Assembly (NCBI GenBank): GCA_933822405.4
Contig: CAKOGP040000236.1
Location: 19,097-83,096 of the forward strand
Direction: 5' to 3'
DNA: 64,000 nt
DNA from: Cylindrotheca closterium
Taxonomy: Eukaryota; Bacillariophyta; Bacillariophyceae; Bacillariales; Bacillariaceae
Both the position numbers and the translations under genes were made by a program. Under the pieces are notes generated by a model that had not been told where the DNA came from, searched no databases, and saw only the letters and a list, made by a program, of their open reading frames with translations. Numbering within the stretch: the first letter of the stretch is position 1; every line of letters begins with the position of its first letter. Of this stretch, positions 53,608-63,830 are shown piece after piece.

Positions 53608-54585
53608 GCTGGCATTAGTGAGTTTGTTCCAGAGTGTTTGTGCGTCGTTTTGTTGGGTCGGGAATATTATGAGCGGTTTCGGAGATTCCAGAAATAACAA
53701 TGCCATTGTCAAAAACGTCGGCTTCACCATTGTCGTAGAACATGGTACGCTACGTCGTATATCCTTCTTAGGGCGACGCTCCTCGTTTATCGTCAAGTTG
53801 AACCGCTACTAACGGCGAGAACTTGAAAACACTGGAAGTCGTAGTTACGGTACTGACTGGTACCTTTTACCGGTAGCGTGGGCTTTTCTGAGACGCTCCC
53901 CGTGTATCTTCAAGTGAACATTCGCAACGTTGATCCGGCACTCTCATGGTCAGAACTTCAAATTCTGAAACTTATTCGGAGACCAACTTCGCTTCTTATC
54001 TTCTGTTCTCAGTTTCGAATGACCCATCGGCAGAACTGATTACAATTAGCGTCGACATTAGGAACAACACGCACTTGGGTTGATTCGACCCCGTGAAGTT
54101 TCGAAAAAAGCTGTGCGGTTGGCTTCTGATTTCTTGCAGTGCAAAGCGCGACTTTTGTAAACTTGGTCGGATTCCGGCATACCAGCAGTGAAAGTTCGCA
54201 TGTCTCGTTCTAAAAGTGTTCGGATATAATGCGATTCCAGCATATAAATACTCGTTAATAAGTAAAATAATCGCACACTAGAAAAACTCGGCAGAGTTGT
54301 CTTCAAAGAATCTGGAACGAATTTACGGCCACTCGTGGTACATATAAGACCTTGGCTGGTTGTGAAGAAGCCCCTTTTTAAATTGTGTAGTTATTTGTGT
54401 CACTGGAGGCGGTTTCACAAGAGCTCCCAAGAGAAAATAGTTGGTCTCCGAGGCTACACGAAGTACCGTGGTCTACGAGAATTCAGCAATCGGCATTCCT
54501 AACGTCCTGCTTTCCCTAACACTCATAATTTTCCAAACAAGCAAAACGAAACACACACACTGAAACTAACTCACTAGTGCCATTC
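53608..54585. other. Divergent promoter region of HSF copies 2 and 3
   Basis: Nearly 1 kb between two divergent HSF-type genes. GGTACCTTTTACCGGTA near 53860-53876 is palindrome-rich. A CA run (ACACACACAC) lies near 54551-54560. No gene is supported; no clear triple GAA heat-shock element was identified by eye. Confidence 0.35.
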
Positions 54586-55614
54586 ATGCCTCTATTCCCT
54601 TACAAACTACACGAGCTCTTGACCGAGATGCAATCCAACGATCGTCTCTCGTCCATTATCTCATGGACGCAATCTGGTAACGCGTTCAAGATCCACGAAC
54701 CTCTGCTCTTTGAAGAGATACTTCTACAAAAGTACTTCCCACGTCAAACGCAGATAAACTCATTCAAGCGTCAGCTACTCTACTACGGTTATGATAATCT
54801 TGGCAATGGTATCTTCGCTCACCCTTGCTTCTTGAAGGACAAGCGCCACCTGTGTGGCCAGATCAACCACACCAACCCAACCAAGAGCCAACGTGAAGGC
54901 AAAGCCTTGATCCTATCAAGACGGATTCGTGGAAAGCGAGCGAAGCATGCACTTCGTCAACGACTGGAGGTGCCAGCTACTTCTACTAAAGCTTCTACTA
55001 CGATCACCAAGAAGGAAGAAGCCGAAAGATCGATAGCAGGTGCTGCTGCCCTTGATTCTCGCGATCACTCACCTACGTCTGTTACGACATCACCAGCAGT
55101 GCCTACGACTCTGTCTCTTGCAACCTTCTCTCCTGGCGTCATCCCAATGGCCCTCGCGTCAAATGGAAGACTAGGCGGCAGTCAGCAGTCCTCCATGGAC
55201 ACTATGCCTTTTCATTCTCCTCGTGAGATGCCAAACCAATACTGGAGTCGCTTGAAAACTTTCAAAGCACCGCTAACCAGAATGGTATCTTCTGATTTCG
55301 CAAAGGAGGCGAAGCATCTTCCTGGAACGGCCGCAGGAGTGTCCATGTTCCCACCATTGAACGACGAATCAACTCTTGATCTGACACGAGAGGTAGTATC
55401 CATGTTTCCGCAAATGAATCATCGAACGCCTGGCGGACTCTCTCAAATTGATCGTCTTGCCATGTTGTTTCAACGGCATAGGAATGGATCAAATCTTGGT
55501 ATAGGCATCACCAGTGAGACTTCTTCAGTAACCAGTGATGATGCCTACTTTTTCGATGGAGCAGGCAGGGGGCAGCAGCAGCCAATGACCCTACCTCGGA
55601 GGATTTATGGATAG
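54586..55614 (+). CDS. HSF-type DNA-binding protein, cluster copy 3
   Basis: The ATG at 54586 gives 342 residues and matches the start of the other copies; 54577 would need a GTG start. The DNA-binding domain covers residues 1-95 (TQSGNAFKIHEPLLFEEILL; FKRQLLYYGYDNLGNG). RRIRGKRAKHALRQRLE is the basic run. The tail is the longest of the three, Ser/Thr/Ala-rich, with two similar methionine-proline units (VSMFPPLNDES and VSMFPQMNHRT), MPNQYWSRLK, GGLSQIDRLAML and a final DDAYFFDG then QQQPMTLP. It may be the full-length state from which copies 1 and 2 were shortened. Confidence 0.87.
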   Translation: MPLFPYKLHELLTEMQSNDRLSSIISWTQSGNAFKIHEPLLFEEILLQKYFPRQTQINSFKRQLLYYGYDNLGNGIFAHPCFLKDKRHLCGQINHTNPTKSQREGKALILSRRIRGKRAKHALRQRLEVPATSTKASTTITKKEEAERSIAGAAALDSRDHSPTSVTTSPAVPTTLSLATFSPGVIPMALASNGRLGGSQQSSMDTMPFHSPREMPNQYWSRLKTFKAPLTRMVSSDFAKEAKHLPGTAAGVSMFPPLNDESTLDLTREVVSMFPQMNHRTPGGLSQIDRLAMLFQRHRNGSNLGIGITSETSSVTSDDAYFFDGAGRGQQQPMTLPRRIYG

Positions 55615-56111
55615 ATAGGATGTACAAGGTAATGTAATACTACGGAAAGGTACATTATCCCCATGCTAAGAAGTCTAAATAGGCCTCTTGTCATCACCAC
55701 GTCCTGATGGCCCTGTTAAAAGGTACACCACTATTGGGATCGCGGAATGAATGTTCGTTTGTTCCTTCTTGACTGGTAAAAGCTCGCGGTCTTGTTATTA
55801 CGACCAGGAATGTTTTAGGCTTTGATACGATGCAGTGCACTTTGTTGGAAGCTTCGACCAGATTATTCAACATCAAGAATACTGGAAGATTGTCGACAAA
55901 CAGAAGATTCTAAACGAGCGTCCATTTGGCATATATATATATTGCGGGTAAATCCTCAAAACGAAGATAAGGACTATCAAATCTCCCAAAATTCTCATTG
56001 TATGGTATTTTCCAATTTGCCACGTATATATTTTTATATTTCAATTCTTTGAAATATTTATTATGACCGCAGCAATAATCTGGTGGACCAAAATCCTTCT
56101 ATTGGAAAGGC
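55615..56111. other. Intergenic region
   Basis: About 500 bases; ATATATATATAT near 55931-55941 and TATATTTTTATATTTC near 56025-56040 are AT-rich promoter-like stretches ahead of the Sec14-like gene. No gene seen. Confidence 0.4.
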
Positions 56112-56879
56112 ATGGCAAACTCATCCAATGATGAGCAGTCCAAGGACTGGTCTGAAGTAGAGTGTATGTTCAGGTTGAAGGAATTCTGCAAGCATTACCG
56201 CATAACGCTGTCTGAGGCTACGGTTTTTAGATTTGCTTGCTTTCATTCCTTCGATTTTGAAGCTGCACACACAGCCATAAAGGAGAACTACACAAACCGT
56301 CTCCTTCACTTGCGCATGGAAGCCTCTTTACAGGAACAACTGCTAGAGACAATCGTCTTTCCATTGTCGGGTTTGAAGACAAAAGACAACAAATCTGAAG
56401 TTTTATATTACAGGCAATCAAGATTCATGCCATCCGAAGCGAGAAATCAACGGCTGGTGGACAACATATGTTATGTTTTTAACGATATGAGTCGAACAGA
56501 AGACAACTGTCGCAATGGTGTAGCCATGGTTCTCAACACGAAAGGATTCATTGATGGAAGGAATCATAACGAAGAAAGCATATCACTGTTCGCAAAGGCA
56601 ATTCAGGGGAAGCTGGTACCTACAAAAGTAAGATTGATTCTAGTCGTTGGAGCCACTAAACGATTTGATAACTCTTGGAAGCAGATGAAGGAACTTCTAT
56701 CCCCAGAATATGTCAAGAGATTTCAATTCATCTCAGAAGACAAACTTCGGGACTATTTAATGGATGGATACGAGCAATTTCTCCCAAATGAATTGAAAGG
56801 AGGTTTCCGAGATTGCATGGAAATGGCTGAAGACTACAGTGATCTAAAAATGTATGAAGAAAGATCCCAAGAAGACTGA
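56112..56879 (+). CDS. Sec14/CRAL-TRIO-like protein B
   Basis: One exon of 255 residues from ATG 56112. It is a paralog of the gene at 47071-48120, sharing the order EVECMFRLKEFCKHY, FRFACFHSFDFEAAHTAI, CRNGVAMVLNTKGF, KLVPTKVRLILVVGAT and RDYLMDGYEQFLPNELKGG. It lacks the basic Ser/Arg leader and the Gln-rich tail. The fold resembles CRAL-TRIO (Sec14) lipid binders. The two paralogs bracket the HSF cluster. Confidence 0.72.
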   Translation: MANSSNDEQSKDWSEVECMFRLKEFCKHYRITLSEATVFRFACFHSFDFEAAHTAIKENYTNRLLHLRMEASLQEQLLETIVFPLSGLKTKDNKSEVLYYRQSRFMPSEARNQRLVDNICYVFNDMSRTEDNCRNGVAMVLNTKGFIDGRNHNEESISLFAKAIQGKLVPTKVRLILVVGATKRFDNSWKQMKELLSPEYVKRFQFISEDKLRDYLMDGYEQFLPNELKGGFRDCMEMAEDYSDLKMYEERSQED

Positions 56880-56969
56880 GCGAAAGGCCGTACAATTATC
56901 AGAAATCGCAGCGAGCCCCTGTTGTGCTTTCCAAAGTTTGGGATTATTTGGCTGCGATTGAATATCACC

Positions 56970-57122
56970 GGCGAACACCACAAAGTCAAAGCAAACCCTC
57001 TCGCCCAGAATACGAGCACAACAGAGTTAAGGCAAAGAGTCTCACCCAGCATATGGTATTTGATTGAAGGTTCAACAGCGAATACCACAAAGTCAAGGTA
57101 ACTACTCTCGCCCAGTATACGG
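56970..57122. repeat. Three-unit degenerate tandem repeat
   Basis: Units near 56970-57014, 57015-57056 and 57078-57122 share the pattern ACCACAAAGTCAA-G, CTCTCGCCCAG-ATACG. The middle unit is the most changed. It lies between two genes and holds no gene. Confidence 0.7.
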
Positions 57123-57514
57123 TTCATACCGGATCACAATGACCATAGATATACTGCACTTTTGAGAACGTAGCTTTTCAAATACTATGTGGCACGAAGA
57201 ACAACGCCGAGGCGATGCAGGTACGGGGAATGCGCTGCCTTCACTGTTGTGAAATGTATTGGGAGGAGCCAAATTTGTTCTTACCTAATTCGTATTATAA
57301 TCAAATTTAACAAATTAGCATGAATAGAACGTATCCTGAGAGGTCGAATGCACGGAAGGATATTCGCTGGCTGATGTATATCACGAAACTGCTGCTCTCT
57401 CGGTCATCATCTTTTCATGATATTGTCCGAAAGCATAGACTTTGGTTGGAGCCTGATAGTAGGCTGTGCAGTAATCAGTCATTCAATGAAATGAATTCAA
57501 GATTGGAAGAAAGC

Positions 57515-58504
57515 TTATCCAATACCGTAGCTTGTGGACCTCCATCCGCCTTCATCCTTTTGTGGTTGTTCAATCTCGAGGCTGATTGAGGGTATGAAAG
57601 GCACAGCTTTTTTTGGCGGGAGGCCTCTTAAAGTGCGGTCATGTTCGACTTTATCCGACCAAGAGCTGAGCATGTCTCCACCGTTGATGAACGCTTTTGC
57701 CTCATCCAGAGATGAGGAGCCTGCCTTCTGATGTATTTCACTGTCATCATCGATGAGCATCCTGCTGCTATTCTCAAGATCTGAGCAATCGAGGTGGTTT
57801 AGGAACAATCGACGTTTGATACGACGAAGACTTGTGGAGGATAGGTTTGGGCTAGACAATTCGGAGTTTGTTTCCATAGCATTGGCCATGATGTCAGTAA
57901 CCACTTGGAGTTGACGATGGATTCCATCAGCAAACATGTCGTTTTTCATCGGAGATATGGCAGCTGGTCCAGAGAGACATCGAGTAGCTACGTTTTGAGA
58001 AGCTGCTGTATCACAGGCCAGCTGTTCCAAGAATAGACGTCTTTTCATTTTCCGAAGCTTCCGAACGCCGTCTCGGATCAACACAGCATCTGGGCCAGGA
58101 TCACTTCGGGTAGACAGATCCTTACTGATGCCCTCACTGTCTTCACTTCGAGGAGAAACTGGAGGCTCCAACGATGACAGTTCTTTCATAGTTGACCTGT
58201 GACGCTCGTTGACACTGGTTCTCACCGCTCTTGCTGTGGTGGCCGGAGGGGTCTCCAACCCAGGATAGGAAGAGCCGAGCAGAAGACGCCTCTTCATTCT
58301 CCTTAGCATCCGAGAAACAGATATCTCATCATCGATCTCTTTTGCAGGAGAGAGTAGTTCCTGCATAGCGACAGCAGAGATGTTACCTGATATGGCCTTG
58401 CTTGGAGATAATAAGTGCTGCGTATACGAATCGCACAAAGATCTTTCTGGTACTTTAGATGGGAGTTTTGGTTGTTTCGACGGTGTCAAAAAGTCCTGTG
58501 TCAC
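57515..58504 (-). CDS. Unknown protein with three KRRLFL motifs and SP-K repeats
   Basis: The frame is open from about 58525 to the stop at 57515; the first ATG is 58366 (283 residues), but FLTPSK (58500-58483) and LLSPSK (58410-58390) upstream repeat the pattern LLSPAK found just after it, so coding probably begins earlier through an unseen 5' exon (an AG near 58525 could be its acceptor). Three basic units recur at 58311-58270, 58070-58020 and 57832-57790: LRRMKRRLLL, LRKMKRRLFLEQL, LRRIKRRLFLNHL. Between them it is Ser/Glu-rich. A TATAAAT lies at 58563-58557. The basic units could be nuclear signals or short nucleic-acid or protein-binding helices. No family is recognised. Confidence 0.7.
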   Translation of the reverse strand: MTQDFLTPSKQPKLPSKVPERSLCDSYTQHLLSPSKAISGNISAVAMQELLSPAKEIDDEISVSRMLRRMKRRLLLGSSYPGLETPPATTARAVRTSVNERHRSTMKELSSLEPPVSPRSEDSEGISKDLSTRSDPGPDAVLIRDGVRKLRKMKRRLFLEQLACDTAASQNVATRCLSGPAAISPMKNDMFADGIHRQLQVVTDIMANAMETNSELSSPNLSSTSLRRIKRRLFLNHLDCSDLENSSRMLIDDDSEIHQKAGSSSLDEAKAFINGGDMLSSWSDKVEHDRTLRGLPPKKAVPFIPSISLEIEQPQKDEGGWRSTSYGIG

Positions 58505-58739
58505 GGTTCGAAACAGTTTTGCTTCTTATAGGCGGAATCAACTTGCAAGAGTGAGATTTATATGGCGCGAGGTATCTTCTCTCGAAGAATACTGGTACAG
58601 TCCACTTCACGCACGATCAGACTGCCCGCCGTACAAAATGCGTTAACGTGGTACAAAACCTGCATTCGATTGAGTCAGTCAGTCTATCGGCAATAATGAC
58701 TCGTGCGATTAAAAAATAGTAACCAAGAGGCAAGCCTCA

Positions 58740-59640
58740 AACCGTACAAACGACCTTGTTGTGATTACATATCTTGTTTTTGAATGTGTACTATTTGCTC
58801 AATGTATACAGATTAGTGATGTATGCACTTTGAATTACAATATTTCGTATAAGTGTCAAATATAAGGTATTATGGAATCGAACCGCTGCGCCTATACCAG
58901 GCTACCTTTATCTGACTAGTCCAATCTAAGTATCTAATACACGTTCCAACATCCTCCCTTATTCGATACTTAGATATAGCCCTTTGGCCTCGCACACCCA
59001 TTTCTGGTGTCGAAACCCTCACACGTCCATCTATATCCTGTTGATGCAGACAGTTGGCATTCATTTCCAAGATCGACAAGGGCAATGTGAACCGAGGACT
59101 CGATCCCATAACCTTACCATGTCAAATATAAGGTATTACGAAATCGAACCGCTTCGCCTACCCGGCTACCTTAATCTGACTATAGTCCAATCTAAGTATC
59201 TAATACACTTTCCAACATAAGATTGAGGCATTTCCACCAAATCATCTGAAATGTTGGAATGAAGTCAAAAGAAAACAGTTGCCGAACATCTCTTTTCCAT
59301 CGTAGCACTCCATACCATCGCCAAATCCTGATCCCTATAGGTATAATAACAACTTTGATGGTGGTCTGATCTTGTCTGGGTACGGGCACGGGGCCCTCGG
59401 AAAGATTCTCAACAACTTTTGGACTGTAGGCCCATTTGATCATCCAGGTCAAATGTATGCAGTTTGATCCCTTCTACCTAGAAAACTCCCAATTCAACCA
59501 ACCTGTCGTTGTTACATGTACCCATAGAGAACCAATGTATGTTAGAATAAAGAAATGCAGAGTAATTAGGTCCACCATTCGACAAATACTGGTTTGGGGC
59601 AAAGCTTGCGTGAATTCTGACCCATTCAGGCCACCGTGCG
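58740..59640. repeat. Dispersed repeat, copy with internal direct repeats
   Basis: Two direct repeats of about 95 bases lie at 58858-58956 and 59122-59218 (shared TATAAGGTATTA, GAATCGAACCGCT, CCGGCTACCTT-like and TAGTCCAATCTAAGTATCTAATACAC strings). The part 59220-59480 resembles 62480-62760 (AACATCTCTTTTCCAT, CCTATAGGTAT, TGATCCC/TGATCAC, CTACCTAGA strings). Translated, both show NISFP then DPYRY or DTYRY, so the repeat may carry part of an old reading frame. No intact gene. Confidence 0.65.
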
Positions 59641-60950
59641 CTTGATTCAGGCCAAATCAATGACTAAGTCGCATACTCTTCGAACCACAAGGATCAATGT
59701 GTGAGACTGGTTGGTACATTGTTGAGTGGCTGTCCCTTACCATGGCAGCCATGAGCGGCCTTTGGGACCTGCCGAACGATGGCAGACCGAAAGGATAAAA
59801 AAATGAAAATCCAAGTCTCTCTGCGACCAAAGTACATGAAGCAACTCAGCAAGGCCCCAACATAGTATAGACACCAATAGAGCCTACCACCATTCGGAGA
59901 AAGACTTTCTTTGCATGTGGAGCCCATTATGGACCCCAAAGGACCGCCCTGCAGAACCAGGTGGACGAACCATGGTTGATTGTAGTATGATTAAGGCGAT
60001 ATAAAAATTGAAAAGGGAGCTTGCCATAGCTGCTAATTCAGTTCTCTTTTCTCGTGGGACCCATGCCATGCAATTCATCTGTTTTTGACAAGTTCTGCCA
60101 CTTGATGGACTCTGTAGAAAATTGTTTTGCACGGACCATGATAGCAACCATAAGATGGTGGCAAGGCCTTTGCGATAACGAGAGAAGCAATCTCCGCAGA
60201 ATGGTTCAAGCCTTTTTCCTTTCCACTTCCTAAAGAGTTCAAAAACCTTCTGAATACAACTGTCAAGAAAGTGTTTGTGTGCTTCAGTGGGCATTTTGGA
60301 GACCAAAGAAACCAATGCGCTCAGATAGATATGAATAATACAAAGATATCCTTAGCTCTGCATCCATTTCCTCTGGGCGGACGATGGACGCAAGTCTGTC
60401 AAAGCTCACCATCCATCAGCCATTTTTGGTAGATTGCAATGGTGCGATCTTTTGTTGTGCAAAGATTTTTCGATTTTGGGCTTGTTCAATACATAATGAA
60501 CGAGAATATTCAAAAAATTCTTGCACAACAATGTTTTGTTGATGCCAACGAGCCTCCAGGAGGTTGACGATGGAAATGGAAGTTTCCATTTGGCACAATT
60601 TCTACGAATAGCCACGAAGGTGCGCGCAAAATTTAAAGGTACTATTCTAGGCATGATTCATGACACATCCTACCAGAAACTTGGATTCTATGCAAATCAA
60701 CGGCAAGTTTCCAAAAATTGATTTAGACCTCATGTGTTAACAGCCTTTTTTCAAAAAAGACTGTCAAAGCCAAGTGAAACAGCTCTTGAAATTGAATCAA
60801 ATCCATCAAAAGCCAAACAATATATGTTGGCAGGCTTGATGAAAACATCAACAACTCAATTGTTTTCTGAAACCTTCTTGAACACCCATTGGTGGTATGG
60901 AACAAAGATAGTCCTGTCAAATGCAGCATAAAGGGAGGTACCATGATAAT
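59641..60950. other. Gene-poor region with decayed reading frames
   Basis: Many medium-length open stretches on the minus strand (60315-59884, 60654-60406, 60944-60723) follow one another with frame changes and stops, and together look like a decayed coding sequence of one or more mobile elements. No motif allows naming the family. No intact gene or RNA recognised. Confidence 0.35.
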
Positions 60951-61526
60951 GTATTTATTTTATTTGTATGGGATTTGCGTACTGCAGTTGTTCTTGGAGA
61001 ATGCCAACAGGACGAAGTAAATTGTGGGGTAGGTAGACCATGATCAACTATGACAACGTTTGCCCCATATAAGCCGCTGATACTTTAGTACCCCTCCGTT
61101 TTTTGTTATTTGATCGGCGAGACGGAAGACAAATTGAATATACCTACCTGGAATATAGTGACACCTTTTTACTGGGGCTCTAACTCTTCCTGGGGAAAAG
61201 CAGCTATGCCAATAATTCCCTTTACAAAAGGTTCCTAAATATATTTGTGGAGACTGTGGTCAATTCAGTTTTCTGGATCAGGCACTACAGCAAAAGCCTT
61301 TAGAGCCCCAAGGTTGATTACCTCCGTGTCTGTATGCACGACATGCGCGCAAACGTGCAAATTGTTTCGCCCTTTAAATATTTTCCAGTCCATTGTACAT
61401 ACACATCATACTAAGTACCGGGTCTGCGCAAAACTTGCTTTTCTACCTTCCCTCCAAGAACTGCTGAACTTTCCTTTTCCGCCTTTGATATCATCATCCT
61501 CGTCATTTTCATCATCAATTGTCAGC
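60951..61526. other. Intergenic region
   Basis: AT-rich stretch without a recognisable gene; TATTTATTTTATTTG lies near 60951-60965. Confidence 0.3.
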
Positions 61527-62180
61527 ATGCCCATAAGAAAAAGAAAGTTGATTGCAAAGCGTACAAAAGCAAAGAGAAAGGGGCTACAGTCTACACAGCA
61601 GGTGGAAAAGACTATGAAATCTGCTGCTCCAAAAGTCCCCACCACCACCATTGACGATGAACTGCCGTGCAACAAGGAACTACCACCAAATACCCAAGAA
61701 ATCAACTATGAAGAACCACCACACGATGATGAATTGGAGCCTAACTTTGAGCAGGTTCTTTTGGAAGACCTTCCGCCATAAGGCCTAATCGAAAACTCCA
61801 ATCTCTGCGTGAACAGGTTGGAATCAAAGAGGTAGGCAATCGCATATCTGTTCGTTCATGTGTATGGTGCTCCTGCAAGGAGACTCTGGAAGGGCACAAC
61901 TGGAGTCCAGTCCAAGATTAGGAAAGACTTAAAACGTCCTAGAAGCCATTATGAAGTGTTTTGAATCTGGCGTTGTCTATGGCCCAGCAGTGAGAAATGG
62001 CCAAGGTCGCAAACCAAATATTGAACCTGGATCTATTGCCGAGACTGCAATTGCAAACATGGTGGAGACCGGCAGCTCCATTGAGATTGCAACGGATCTG
62101 TTGAATAGAGATCTGAAAGAGAATCCTGTTCTAGTACCCCTGGTCCAATACACAGTGTCCTTCGTTTACACCTGAGACCG
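61527..62180 (+). mobile_element. Probable transposase N-terminal relic
   Basis: An 84-residue frame from ATG 61527 begins with a strongly basic leader (MPIRKRKLIAKRTKAKRKG) and becomes acidic before a stop at 61781. After shifted or stopped frames, 61951-62175 reads GRKPNIEPGSIAETAIANMV then GSSIEIATDLLNRDL, which resembles the DNA-binding front part of Tc1/mariner-like transposases seen in diatoms. The catalytic part is missing here. Decayed; family is tentative. Confidence 0.45.
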
Positions 62181-62339
62181 GCAATTTCTTGCGGACCCGG
62201 ATATTGACACTCCTTGCGTGCGTAGGGATTACGCAAGCATAATAGTCATTCAGCCTCGTTCTATTTTGTATGGTGTAATTTAGTTGTGGCGATCAAAAGT
62301 AAGTCCGCAGACCTTAGCTTTGACTTCTTCGACTTTGAC

Positions 62340-62800
62340 CAAAAACACACAAGAGTCCTATCTTGTACCACACGACCTTGTTGTGATTACAAATTGTGTT
62401 ATTGCGACCTACAGTATCTTTCGGTTGTATCTATACTAGATTTCTGTATACTCTGAAATGCAAAGTTTGATGTAGAACAATCAGATTCAAGGAAATTCCT
62501 CCAATTCAATTGAATTATTGGAACAAGGTGGAAGGGGAAAAAAAGGAGCCAAACATCTCTTTTCCATTGCAGCCCTCCAAAACACCGCCAGATTTTGATA
62601 CCTATAGGTATATTGACAGCATTGGTGAAGGTCCGCCCTTGTTTGGGTGCCGATACGGGGACTGGGAAAGGTTCTTGACAATTTCCGGAATGTATACTGA
62701 ATTCTTGATCACCCACATCACGTCACTGTGGTTTGATCACTCCTACCTAGAGACCCCGCATTCCAACCCCTCCAGACATGATATATATATATACCCATGG
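62340..62800. repeat. Dispersed repeat, second copy
   Basis: Matches parts of 58740-59480 in the same orientation, starting with ACGACCTTGTTGTGATTACA (62371-62390, cf. 58751-58770) and including AACATCTCTTTTCCAT (62564-62579) and the CCTATAGGTAT string. A plus-strand open frame at 62510-62833 (WNKVEGEKKEPNISF) crosses it and may be what remains of the element's protein. Similar strings occur at 50390-50640. Confidence 0.65.
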
Positions 62801-63830
62801 ACGACAAATATGAGTTGGAATAGAGAAGTTTGAAGAAACAAGCCAAGACACCACGTCCGGTATTTTGTAATCTCGTTCAAAGTCGAATAGTCCGTATACG
62901 CCGTCTTCAACAATGTTGATCTCTTTCTGGTACCAGGCATATTTGTGCGGACTCTTGTTTAGCACCTGGTCTACTTTGCTGGGTCTGATGGGTACTGTTG
63001 GGCTGTATGTTGTCTCGTTGGTGAATTCTTTGATTAGGGGCCAAAAGGGGCTGGTCATTGGGGAGCCTTGCTTTGTAGTGGTGGGTTTTGGTATGTACCA
63101 CTTGCAGTGATACTGTCCTTTTGTTCTTGCTAGTTTCTCGTTGGTCTCCTCCATGTTGATTTGTATCACGTACCAGTTGTTCAACCTATGACGTATAATT
63201 TGTCCTTGGATTGTGTGGTTTGTTTGTATAAACTCTGTAGATTGAGTTCTTCTGTGATGGTTTCTGTGGTATGGACCTGTCTGGTTTGGTTTGCTTCTTC
63301 TGTATCTGTTGGTGGTACATCTCTGTTAATCAGCCGAGGCTGTGTGCGTTGGATAGCGTCCAGTATAGATGGTGTAGGGGTGTCGCCTTCTTCTTTGTCT
63401 GATGATTCTCCCATTGGCTCAGCTTCTTTGTCCCAAATTGCTTTGATTGGCTCAAATGCGTTTTCTGTGTCTGTCGGCGTTGTCGCGTATTTACCAAAAT
63501 CAACCAGTCCTAGATTCATTTCCAGGGGGCTGTGTGCTAGTGGGCTCCTCATGCTTGCTAGTCTTAAATCTGTTTGTGTAGTATTATTGTCGATGGACTC
63601 ACCTCCGTATGGTAAATGGCCATGACAACCGTTAATGGCAATCTAGAAACTTGAGACAGTTTTAACATGATTAATGCATCAGATTTATTATTATTGTACA
63701 TTCTGAATGGTGATTCTTTGATTGGGGTTGATCCTCGCTTCTTTAGCATGGTGCTTGTCCCTGGGATCTTTTGTAGTCTGTACAAGTCTTCTGACGCTTT
63801 CTTGATGACTCTAGGTCTCCACAGTCCCAT
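62747..63830 (-). CDS. Unidentified gene or mobile-element ORF, probably split or decayed
   Basis: Minus-strand open stretches follow in order: 63830-63615 (MGLWRPRVIKKASEDLYRLQ, ending at a good donor GAG then GTGAGT), 63552-63181 (acidic, Pro/Thr-rich, DKEEGDTPTPSILDAIQRTQ) and 63184-62747 (QYHCKWYIPKPTTTKQGSPM and YAWYQKEINIVEDGVYGLFD). They look like one protein interrupted by one intron and at least one frame change at 63184. No family recognised. The neighbourhood of repeats suggests a mobile element's gene. Confidence 0.4.

Noticed and set aside
53608..53796. N-terminal extension of HSF copy 2 up to an ATG at 53796
   Set aside because: The other two copies start at MPLFPYKL and show no equivalent upstream; the extension is probably 5' untranslated sequence, although not excluded.
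57320..57589. Plus-strand open frame of 89 residues
   Set aside because: No family, overlaps the end of the minus-strand KRRLFL gene, and has no paralog support.
58870..58900. tRNA T-arm-like string GGTTCGATTCC on the minus strand, repeated near 59145
   Set aside because: The flanking bases do not pair as a T-stem and no anticodon or acceptor stem can be built nearby.
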